Shown here: piece after piece, positions 20,545-29,362 of the stretch
Layout of the letters: every line of letters starts with the position of its first letter
Position numbering within the stretch: the first letter of the stretch is position 1
DNA from: Multifurca ochricompacta
Taxonomy: Eukaryota; Basidiomycota; Agaricomycetes; Russulales; Russulaceae
DNA length: 29,362 nt
Reading direction: 5' to 3'
NCBI GenBank assembly: GCA_022496185.1
Contig: WTXG01000371.1
Span: 1 to 29,362, forward strand
Position numbers and translations under genes: made by a program
The notes under the pieces: model-generated
What the model was told of the DNA's origin: nothing
The model's input: only the letters and a program-made list of their open reading frames with translations
Database searches by the model: none

Positions 20545-22499
20545 TTATGCTTGTACAACCCGAGTGAATGTGAACATATGGGAAGAAATCCACCCCCACT
20601 CCAACCCCACAGCCGTATAAGCAAAGAGGTAGCGCCACTTCCTACGGAACAATTCGAACGCTTCGGGATCTCTTGCCACAGAGGGAAAGTCCCTGACAAG
20701 CAATTCGGGAGTGACATTCTTTACAAAGCGCCTGTCCCATTCCCTGAGGGTCCTCGCATAATCTGTCGCTAGAGTTTTTTTACGTATTCTGAGTGAGAAC
20801 TACAATAACTTACAGCGACCATGGTTCTCCACGCCATTAATGGTGAGGCGACCCTGCGACCCTGCATTCGCGGCAAGTATAATAGCTGTTGGGGATGGAA
20901 GACTCCCATTCGGCCAAAAATATTTCCTCGCGAAGTCCTTGGCCCTACGGGAAAAAAAAAAAGGAAGAAAAAGACATTAAATCAAGACAAATGAGAATGA
21001 GGGATATTGCTTACTGGTATTGTGTATATTTCGCTTCCGGGAGGGTCGAGGAAGTCACAACAGCGACGGCATCTCTCGACTTCAGCGCCTTATCCACAGC
21101 TTTGAAGTAAGTCTGGTAATACTTATTAAACGAATACTCTTGTCAGCTTTTGACCCCTGCCAAGAGCGGAGGTTCATTCAACCTTTGTGCCAACGTGCTG
21201 TGAAGGCGTATTCAATACCAATGGTCTATTTTTCTTCGATAAACACCGAGGGGAGGGGAGGTTGACTTACCTCCAGCATCTCAACGCTTACAAGCGCATC
21301 AAACTTTTTTTCAAACTCAGGAGGGATTTCACGGTAATCCATGAGATGAACCCGAACGAGATCTTGCAGGCCGGCTTCGCATATGCGTTCCTCCGCTAGT
21401 CTTTTCTGTTCGATCGATAGCGTGATTGTGTCTACTTGACATCCATAGGTTCGGGCCGCCTGCGGGACGTCAAACGAATGAGTTGGCCATGCAGCCATAC
21501 GATTAACAATGCCCCCCATCGAACCTCTATTGCCAGACCTCCCCAGCCAGATCCAAATTCTAGGACACGGTGGCCAGGTTTGACGCGTGCCTTGCGAAGA
21601 ACGTGATGAATCTTCCGTAACTGCGCCGCCTCAAGGTCTACACCCAGTAGATTATCCTGGACACCGTCACCCTCATCGTCGTTCCACAGGGCACTCGAGT
21701 ACATCATTTCTTTGCTCAAGAAGGCCTAGCATGAGACAAGTGGTTAGCAGCTTTCAGTGTGTATGGATCAGTGATAGCCCCCCCCCCCCCCCCCAAGGAG
21801 AGTGTACCTTGTAAAGTTCATTTGACAGGTCATAACTGGCGACAGCATTGAGCCGGGACTGAGTGCGGGTCTGTCCGAAGAGTGCATTGGATAAGCCAGA
21901 CACTGCGGAAGTGAATCGGTTGAACAGGGAGTTGAGACCGGTCATTCTAGACTCATTCTCGAGCCAGAGCTGGAAGACAGATAATGTTATCGACGCCTGG
22001 AATGTGGGCGGCCATGCCGACCAAGAATAAAAATAAAAATGCTCACGTTCATTACATTTTCTAGATTGTCCGAATCAAGTTTTATATCCCCGATCACGTA
22101 CGCTTCGCCGACTGTAAAAGATAGTCTCGTGTCATTGGGGATTCATCTGGCTAGAAGTGGACACAAATACGAACAACCTAGATCACCATGACTGTGATTG
22201 CCTCAAGTTGTCAGTCAACCGCTGAGTAAGGGTAAAGACAAAGTCATACAGAATTATTCGGTTCCAGAAAGAATCGTTCAGAACAGTGATGTGAACGCGG
22301 CTTGCGCCATCTTTGGAAGACCCAAAACGATGAACCACTCCAGATTCTTCAATCTCCAAGTATCCAACTTCAACAGCTCGCTGGAGAGTTGTCAAAATCA
22401 AGTTCCTGGCTATCGAATATTTAGCACATATGAACCCATGTTAGCCTCAGCAAAATGCAAGGGGAGGAGGTAAAGCAACTGACCAAAGGAAGTAAACAT
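20545..22499 (-). CDS. Cyclopropane-fatty-acyl-phospholipid synthase-like SAM methyltransferase
   Basis: Predicted to transfer a methyl or methylene group from S-adenosylmethionine to lipid acyl chains at membranes. ATG at 22499 gives MFTSF, then an intron and RNLILTTLQRAVEVGYLEIE. Other exons: 22111-22047, 21969-21808, 21725-21525, 21459-21271, 21197-21183 (15 bases), 21112-21015, 20944-20814 and 20768-20545. SAM-binding motif VLEFGSGWGGLA is followed by VDTITLSIEQKRLAEER, VHLMDYRE, LVSVEMLE-HVG and, near the C terminus, NGVENHGR and YARTLREWDRRF, all in family order. The splice joining the second and third exons (before GEAYVIGD) has no clean GT and may hide a base error. A 17-C run (21778-21794) lies in an intron. 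The spliced length of about 400 residues fits the family. Substrate and product are not shown by sequence. Confidence 0.85.
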
Positions 22500-22870
22500 T
22501 GTACAATCGTGGGACAGTGGGAGTTCGTTGCGGAGAGGAGTCCAGGGAGAGAGAGAGAGGAGAGTTCAATGTTGATGATAACACCGAATGGCAGAATACT
22601 GGTGCGATAGATGCCGAAAACGTCGATAGTGCTAGATATGCCGAATGTGTCAGTGTGTTGAATACGTCCAAGACTTTTTTCTGGCTCGCTGCTGCTGGTT
22701 CCGTTTGACCTTGTGTTTGTTGTCGTCGAGAAAAGTCGCGTAGAACTCAAGAGAAGGTGAAACAGAGAGAGAATAGCTGATTGATTTTGCTTTTGCTGGC
22801 TGATCCTACTACAAGCAAAGTATGTACCTTTATATACTTGTGGAGAGACCTAGGCGCATGGTTATAAAAC
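22500..22870 (-). promoter_or_regulatory. Promoter and long leader of the methyltransferase gene
   Basis: TATATAAA lies at 22836-22829, about 330 bases before the ATG. The leader is CT-rich (around 22540-22560) and contains no earlier in-frame ATG that would give a better protein. The upstream two thirds are duplicated in inverted orientation at 20110-20386. Confidence 0.65.
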
Positions 22871-23578
22871 AGAATTAAGAAGAACGAGGATTAACGTGCT
22901 AAAATCGAATAAATGTCAGAAATTATAATGGAAGTGGAAGAGACATTATAATGGAAGACATCAAATAGGTTGGTTTGAGGCGTGAGAATGTGAGACAAGC
23001 CGGAGCGGGCAGAGGCGGATGGTTTTCTTAATCCTTACAACATGAATCACGAACCTGGAGCAAGGCGATAATAAATAAACTGGAGGCCAGTAGTACTACA
23101 GTAGCGATGGCTGTTTGGTGAAACCTTCTCGCCCAGTGGACTGCCTTCAGTCCTCGCGAAGCAAAATAGTGTGGAATGAGATGATGACAGATTCCAAGAA
23201 GCTGTCACAAACATTGACTATTCCATCTAACCATCTACTAATAGTGGCAGGATGAGAGCTAATCCACTTGCTAACGGTCTACAGACGCTCATAAAACACA
23301 TCCAACCCCCGGAGAGTTCTGAACGCCGTTGGTTGAGGGAAGCTCACGAACAAACTTCTACAAGTACCTAATTCCTCGGCTCTTGGCAGTTGCGAATCGA
23401 TTCAACGCCTGCTGCCCATTTCTGGTCTATTCCCCCGATGAGAGCGGGGCTCAATGATAGGAAAGACATTGGACCGATTTCCTTCATCCGTCGTCTTCAT
23501 CATTCAATGAAGATGGGTTCCGACCCAATTACGACACGACATACAACGTTTAGAGGTCGTCACTATGCCTGTATACAC
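22871..23578. other. Intergenic region between two minus-strand genes
   Basis: Downstream of the glutathione S-transferase and upstream of the methyltransferase. A short direct repeat ATTATAATGGAAG occurs twice near 22925-22960. Nothing else is supported; an open frame at 23390-23764 is mostly antisense to the transferase's last exons. Confidence 0.5.
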
Positions 23579-24406
23579 TTAAATGCTATCCTTCACAGCC
23601 TTCCACGATTCTCTGGACGAGATATCATTCCACCATCTAACACACTTTCGTCAGCATCATCACAACCAAAGCACTGTCCTGTCGCTCACCTCCGTAGGTT
23701 CGGACAACTCTCTAGATATTTAAAATCAAATGTTTCAAAGACGATGGTACCATACGGCAAGTGATATAGATCCGCGAGGGTAAGTTCCTGCAGGAGCGAA
23801 GAACACCACCATCAATATCCGGCGATTGACGAAAAAAAAAACGAAATTTCACACAAACGCACATTACCGGCAAGGTACTTTTGCTTGCTCAAGATAATCT
23901 CATACCCGTTGAGTTTATGGTTTAGGATAGAAACCAGTTCCTTTACACGCTCCTCATTGGTCTCCAGGCCACGGAGAGGCTTGAACATCTTTTCCAGGGC
24001 GATGCCGGCAGCGTAGGGGTGAAACTGTGTATATTCAACGCTGGCGGCCTGTTCGAATTTGGCATATGCGATGGGGTCAGTGGGGATCAGCTCTGGACCA
24101 GACCCTTGGGTGGCGAGGTAACGGCCAATAGCGCGGGACTCGTAGAGCTCGAATCCATCGTCTTGCTAAACGGTCCGAGGGCAGGTTAGGTTCATACGTG
24201 GGTAAGATCCGGAGATATTTCACAGTGACGCACCTGGATGTATGGCACCTGGCCAAAAGGATGATGCTCAAGATGAGCCAGTGTCTTCTGCTCGGATAAC
24301 TTAAAGTCAACGGGAACGAATTCGTATGGGATGTTGCGCTCTTTGGCGACGAGGCTACGCTGCGTGTGAAGGTGGACGAGGACAAGCCGTGAAGTTTGAA
24401 GGACAT
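23579..24406 (-). CDS. Glutathione S-transferase, one apparent frame break near the N terminus
   Basis: Cytosolic enzyme of the glutathione S-transferase fold, conjugating glutathione to electrophiles. ATG at 24406 gives MSFKLHGLSSSTFTRSVA, the usual first strand and active-site loop. The frame then shifts by one base near 24354 into LVAKERNIPYEFVPVDF, HHPFGQVPYIQ and, after an intron (24233-24166), DDGFELYESRAIGRYL. The C-terminal domain has FEQAASVEYTQFHPYAAG and KLNGYEIILSKQKYLAGN. Further exons start at 23787 (LTLADLYHLPYG) and 23636 (WWNDISSRESWKAVKD). Stop at 23579. The missing base lies in a G/C run (GGG expected, GG present) and everything else is intact, so an assembly error is more likely than a pseudogene. 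It resembles fungal phi-like transferases. Confidence 0.85.
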
Positions 24407-25451
24407 ATTGAAATGTGGCCACTGAGAGTAGGTGCTTGTGAAAGATAAGATCATGGGTAGGATCCTCCTCCATGATTCTTATACCCCCGTGTGTGAGAAA
24501 ATTGATCTGTCTGACAAGCTCGCCGTTGCCATTACGCGTTCGTGGTCTTCTCCGCCTCTGCACTGCTGGATGACAAGACAGCAGTGCTTAGGCTTAAGCT
24601 TAGACATAAATGTTTAGTCACCCATACCTTTATTATTAGCTCAGTCTCGCGCTGGTAACGTGACGTCACTCAATCTTCCCCCCGCAGCGGCTGAAACCTT
24701 TCAACAATCAACTCAACCTCAACGTTTCTATATGAGGCAGGCCCCTCTATCTCAACCACTGCCCGTATGCCTTCATGCCATGTGATGGGTCAAGCGCCCT
24801 GCACTAACACTTTGGTTCAGTATTAGACAAAGCTCTACCTCTGCCGAACTATGCTTTACTCAATATCCGCATTTGCTGGTGGATGACGGATACGCTTGCC
24901 ATGCTTCGACATCAATTTTTGGGCGCAATTTTCTCACATTCCATACATTCTGTTCTGTCACTTTGTAATCTTGAAGTTCACTTGCTTATACACAATACAG
25001 TCTTTAAGATGATAAATCATCAATTTTAGCGCGCGACGGAGAACAGGATGTAAGGATGAAGGATACGCGTTTTTGAGAGTGAAACGCATGACCGCACGTG
25101 TATGTAAGCAGCGCTACTACACAATTGCCAGCACAGCAAGGTTAAGGTTATGTCTGGCTACCTACTTCCCCCGCCCTTTAAACTTCAAGATGTCCTACTC
25201 GTAGTATTCTCACATTCTGTGCGCATCACCCGCATGATCAACCTATCGCGATACAGTCATTTTCGATGGACCTCACCGGTACCGGATGCCCCTGCAATGA
25301 CTGATCTTTTTCAACACCAAAAATGGTGACCTCCTCTCCGCTCCTGTTCCTTTTTGTCTACACCAGTACCACCACCACAAGCCCAACCCACGACACGAAT
25401 TGACCTCCCCCTATTTCCCCTATTCCTTCGGATTTCTTCTAGGGGAGAAAC
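24407..25451. other. Intergenic region upstream of the transferase
   Basis: About 1 kb with no gene I can support. TGACGTCA near 24661, about 255 bp upstream of the transferase start, is a CRE/ATF-type bZIP site and could be a stress-response element, which would suit a detoxification enzyme. The part beyond 25160 is C-rich and unassigned. Confidence 0.4.
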
Positions 25452-25953
25452 TGTTGAACACAGAAGATGTTTGGTGATGCTTCAGGCATCAGGTGATTAG
25501 ATTAGCTACTTGTAGATTAGATTAGATACCGGAGTTTCGGACTTTTTACATTATCATTATTACTTTCTTTCTCACATTCCGCAGTAGCTGACTGATGCAC
25601 CATGTAACATGTGATTTCTGTATTGCCAATGGCCTTTCTCCCTCATGTTTATTGTTTGGACTTTGTCCGGCACCTGTGGACTTATTCCCAGTGTGCACAG
25701 ACCATCCCTTGGGGTATATAAGGGTGTCTGTTTTGTCCTCTACACTTCAGAGTTCTCTTCACCTCTGAAGTGTAAGTCCTATCTCTTACTTACTACCTTA
25801 CCTTTGACTAACTGTCTTATGTAGATAACTTGTCTTTCTAGGCGTGTAGTATAGTATAATTAGAGTTCTCTTCACCTCTGAAGTATAACTTGTCTTTCTA
25901 GCCTAACCTGCTAACTTTACAGTCAGTATGCTGCGCACCATGCCTGTTTCACA
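25452..25953 (+). repeat. 5' LTR of the right-hand Copia
   Basis: 502 bp, from TGTTGA to CACA, bounded by comparison with the solo LTR. TATATAA is at 25715-25721. A 12-bp-stem hairpin lies at 25741-25774, close to the expected RNA start. Its 3' half and the following CTTGTCTTTCTAG are repeated about 57-120 bases later. Confidence 0.88.
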
Positions 25954-25967
25954 GGTTATGGGCCCTG
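25954..25967 (+). other. Primer-binding site matching the initiator tRNA-Met anticodon arm
   Basis: GGTTATGGGCCCTG follows the LTR directly. It is complementary to CAGGGCCCAUAACC, an anticodon-arm sequence (anticodon CAU) of the type found in eukaryotic initiator tRNA-Met. It does not look like a tRNA 3' end. Drosophila copia and yeast Ty5 are known to prime from such internal or half-tRNA sites. Confidence 0.75.
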
Positions 25968-26879
25968 GGCATGCTTTACTGATCTGTCACTTCTTTTGAT
26001 CAGTCCAACCTTTCTTCAAGCTCACCAGCTTCAAGACTTCATCTTTCCCAATCAGTCTTACAGTGAGCTTCGATTTCTTTCCCTTGCCCTTAACTGTCCA
26101 CAAGGTGGTGCGCTTTATGTGCCCACCTTGATCTGTCTGGCTAGTCCCTCAGGGGATTCTTGCAAGAGGTGATGAGGGACCCTAAGCGGGTGAAACACCT
26201 TGAGTTCCTCATGTGCGCTCTAAGTAAATAGTATTCTTAGTTGTAGCTGGGTTTTCGTCCCATCCATAGTCTTAGTAGGCCCCTTGCCCAGAAGGCTTGG
26301 AGCTATAGGTTCAGTCAATGCTTGGCTCGATCCGTAAGCCAGGTTTAGCGACCTGCTGGTAGAGTTTAGGGTCTAGAACAAGGCATGGGTAGTCACTCCC
26401 ATGACGCTTGGGCTCGATACAAGTAGGCTTGAACTACTATAGTATTTACAAGTAGCTAGAGGGTTTTGTCTCTGGGCAGAAGTACCTGCTGCTTTCATTG
26501 GGGGTTCGCCCCAACCAGAGGAAACCTAATAGTCTACTATAGTCATGGCCCCAATCATCTAGGGCTTAATCATGGACTCCACCACCAGCACTAGAGGAAG
26601 GGCTTTATACCCTTTGTCTCTAGTGGAACTTGCGGTTGGCTCCTCCATGACATGACTCCCCATCTATTTACACAATGTCCCCCTGATGTGGGCTTAGGAC
26701 TTGTTGTAGATGGCGCTAGACAGCTTACTATACTACTTAGAAGTCGCACATCAGAGGCAGGACTTTTTTAAGTTCTGAAGCATAGCGCCACAGAATGGAC
26801 GGGCCCTCTTAAATGAGACCTGGACAACTGGTTCTAACTGCTCCTTGGAACCAGGATCGACCTTTCTAAAATCATCTCA
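25968..26879 (+). other. Copia leader
   Basis: About 0.9 kb between the primer-binding site and the Gag ATG. No coding sequence or domain is visible. It presumably includes packaging signals, but I cannot locate them. Confidence 0.5.
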
Positions 26880-28007
26880 ATGTCTTCCATCGTCTTCCCC
26901 CCCACTTTCAAGTTCGATAAACTTGATGGCTCCAACTGGCAGCAGTGGTCTGTGTTGTTCACAGCCCTGCTGAGGATCAATGGGATGAAGAGGCATATCA
27001 CACATGATGCCCCTGAATTCCTCAATCCTCCCAAGCCAGAGGATGGAGAAAAGGATGACGACTATGCCAAGCGTTTGTGCTTTGGTCTGAGCCTATGTAC
27101 CTGGAATGGAATAGGGTGGAGGAAGTCCTTATGGGAGTTCTGGTGATGGTAACATCACCGGAAACATACTCCCAGATTGCCTCTGACAGAACTTACCCGT
27201 CTGTCAATGCCAAGTATGAGCGTTTGGAATCGCTCTACGGCTCAGTAGGTAGCATGGCCACCTACAACTTGTGGTGTTCTGTGTCCTCCTTCCGCTTGGA
27301 GGAGGGCAAACAATTCAGACCCCAGTTGCAGCGTGTGTTGGATGTGAGGAGCACTCTCAAAGAGAATGGGATGGAGATCTCTGATCTCCAGATGAGCTTT
27401 ATTCTGCTCCAATCCCTACCTCCATCCTACTCAGCCATTGCTGGCTCAATCCTGGCGTCAGGTCCTCCTGACCGCCTTTCCCCTCAGGACCTTGTACAAA
27501 GGTTCCTAAATGAGGAAAGCCGACTAGCCGGCCCCGCAGGAAGTGGTGTTGGGGCTGCCCTTAACAAGGCAGCCCATGTCAACAAAAATAAAAATAAAAA
27601 ACAAGTATCTTTCACGCCACCTCCTGCAGGTGCATCATCGTCCAATGATGTCACCTGCTTCTATTGCCAGAAGCCGGGCCACAAGGCTAATGAATGTCAG
27701 CAAAGGAAACAGGACAGAGCCAATGCTGATGCAGGCAAAAAGGGCAACAAGAGGAAGGGGCAAGGCCCCAGTGTACATAATAACTCCACACAAGTAGCTA
27801 CCGTAGTTAATGGTAGTGGCAGAATACAGGAGGTGCATGAGACACCTCGCATTTCACTTTATATGATGACCGAACATATGCAAGAAGTTGATGATGGCAG
27901 CAACCCTTGGATGATGGATAGCGGAGCCACCACTCATTTTACACCATACTTAGACGATTTCTCTGAGTATTACCCCCACAAGGGGCACTCGGGTGACAAT
28001 AGGTGAC
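26880..28007 (+). CDS. Copia Gag and protease (one-base frame break)
   Basis: ATG at 26880 gives FDKLDGSNWQQWSVLFTALL, the usual Copia Gag N terminus. One base is missing near 27081-27083 (TTT where TTTT restores the frame), after which the second frame continues WSEPMYLEWNRVEEVLMGVL, FILLQSLPPSYSAIAG, the CCHC knuckle CFYCQKPGHKANEC and the aspartic protease active site WMMDSGATTHF. A basic Lys/Asn-rich patch precedes the knuckle. An extra G at 27991-27993 shifts the frame again before integrase. Confidence 0.88.
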
Positions 28008-29362
28008 GGATCTGTAGTCCAAGTCAAAGGAACAGGCAAAGTCATACTCAAAACTCGAAATAATTATGAGTTAGAGTTAAATAATGTCTTTTATATGCCT
28101 GGTAGTGAAAGAATACTATCGACTAGCTGCATCACAGACAAAGGCGGTTCAGTGGAGTTCTCTCCATCTGAGGTCAAAATAAAGTACAATAATACAATTA
28201 TAGCGGAAGGTGTCAAGGCTATGGGACTCTATTGGGTCTTTGGGAAAACTATGCAGAATTTAAATACTGCTTCCCACAAATCTGCATCAAGTAGCCTTGA
28301 TACCTGGCATTTGCGTATGGGTCATATGTCAAAAGAGGCCCTCAAAAGATATGCTCCTAAGGCTGTTAAAGGCCTTAGTATAGATAATAGCCAAGTGGAA
28401 GACAGGCTGTGTTATGGCTGTGAAATGGGAAAATCACACCATCTTCCATTCCCTCCCTCTCAAAAGAGAGCTTCAGCACCCTTGGAAGTCATTCATAGTG
28501 ACCTAGTTGGTCCTTTGCAATGTACCTCAATTCAAGGGAACCTATACTTCGCCACTTTCATAGATGACTTTAGCAGGACAGCTCTAGTTGTTACTATGAA
28601 AGCTAAAAGTGACTTTACATCGGTCTTCAGTAACATTAAGGCATTCTTGGAAAATAAAACAGACAAGAAAATAAAGACCTTACACACTGACCGAGGTGGC
28701 GAATATGTCAATAGGGAGCTGAAGTCAATACTTGAGAAGGCTGGCATAGAGCATAAATTGACAATGCCATATTCCCCACAACAGAACGGAAGGGCTGAAA
28801 GGTTCAACAGAACCATTATGGAAAAGGCCACCAGTATGCTGCATCATGCTGGTCTTTCCCTTGGTTTCTGGGAATGTGCAGTGCGAACCGCCTGTCACAT
28901 ATACAATAGAACACCAATCCGCTCTAATAAGTGGAGGACACCGCTTGAGCTTCTGGATGGGGACATTCCAGATGTCTCATACTTTAAAATTTTTGGCTGC
29001 TTAGCCTATTACACTGTCCCAGAGGACAAAAGACGTAAACTGGATCATAAAGCCAGGGAGACAGTCTTTGTCGGGTATGCGCCCCACTCTAAAGGATACC
29101 TTCTTTGGGATATGCATACTCGATCCTTCATATTGTCAAGAGATGTGACATTTGATGAAGGATCCTTCCCATCCAACCTTGCTAAGGACAACAAGGGAAA
29201 ACAAAAGGAAAAGGTTACGCCTTTTGTACTAGAAGTTGAGAGGCCTGTCCAGCCTCAACCAGCAACAGTCACAGTTCCTCAGGCTCCTGAAGATAAGGAC
29301 GCCGAGGTTGAGGAACAGGAGGTAGTGGAACCTCCTCAAATAAATCCTGAGCCTACCACACC
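28008..29362 (+). CDS. Copia integrase region, open to the window end
   Basis: An open frame begins in GDGSVVQVKGTGKVIL, which continues the protease domain from a one-base shift at 27993. It runs without stop to the right edge. Integrase follows: zinc-binding HLRMGH and CYGCEMGK, then HSDLVGP, LHTDRGGEY and SPQQNGRAERFNR, giving the D, D and E residues. Next is FKIFGCLAYYTVPEDKRRKL and an acidic, proline-rich linker (EVEEQEVVEPPQ) that normally leads into reverse transcriptase outside the window. Confidence 0.9.

Larger units (their letters stand above)
25452..29362 (+). mobile_element. Ty1/Copia retrotransposon, 5' part (continues past window)
   Basis: It consists of a 5' LTR, primer-binding site, leader of about 0.9 kb, then Gag, protease and integrase. 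Reverse transcriptase, RNase H and the 3' LTR lie beyond the right edge. It is the same LTR family as the solo LTR at 6596-7106 and a different family from the minus-strand Copia at 7470-10951. Confidence 0.92.

Noticed and set aside
21778..21794. Run of 17 C as a functional element
   Set aside because: Simple homopolymer within an intron. Its length is unreliable in this assembly and it has no partner sequence.
20110..22890. The two inverted copies as terminal inverted repeats of a transposon carrying the methyltransferase gene
   Set aside because: One copy is the gene's own promoter and leader, the other also contains a displaced intron block, and no target duplications or element ends are seen.
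25268..25306. Tiny frame with two cysteines (GCPC) as a peptide precursor
   Set aside because: Only 12 codons, with no signal or prenylation motif.

Overview
The window looks like repeat-rich nuclear DNA of a basidiomycete fungus, most likely an Agaricomycete. The evidence is short GT-AG introns of about 45-80 bases, a Plavaka-type DNA transposase, Ty1/Copia and chromodomain Ty3/Gypsy retrotransposons, and a hypothetical protein family that I associate with mushroom-forming fungi. No tRNA, rRNA or CRISPR array was seen.

Layout. 1-4412 (minus): a multi-exon Plavaka-like transposase gene running off the left edge, with a Gypsy-type LTR-like insert at 2310-3509 that may lie in an intron. 5087-7414 (plus): an uncharacterised multi-exon gene, split by a Copia solo LTR (6596-7106, with an exact 5-bp target duplication) and cut off in an intron by a second, minus-strand Copia element (about 7470-10951). 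That Copia has lost its 5' half at the junction with a complete Gypsy chromovirus (10952-18625, minus) whose two ~900-bp LTRs are about 99% identical. A decayed Gypsy solo LTR follows (18652-19256).

19257-25451 is the only stretch with ordinary single-copy genes. It holds a cyclopropane-fatty-acid-synthase-like methyltransferase (20545-22499, minus) and a glutathione S-transferase (23579-24406, minus). An inverted, internally deleted copy of the methyltransferase promoter lies just past the gene's 3' end and points back into it. From 25452 to the right edge is a third retroelement, a plus-strand Copia with 5' LTR, primer-binding site, gag, protease and integrase; it continues beyond the window.

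Main points of interest. The Gypsy element has the signature of Tf1-type self-priming: ten bases beside its LTR are exactly complementary to the predicted first ten bases of its own RNA. It also has 1.5 kb without a single sense ATG and no visible protease. The right-hand Copia has a site matching internal (half-molecule) initiator tRNA-Met priming and a conserved hairpin at the predicted RNA 5' end. Many one-base losses in short homopolymers, also seen in the glutathione S-transferase, suggest that part of the apparent decay is assembly error.
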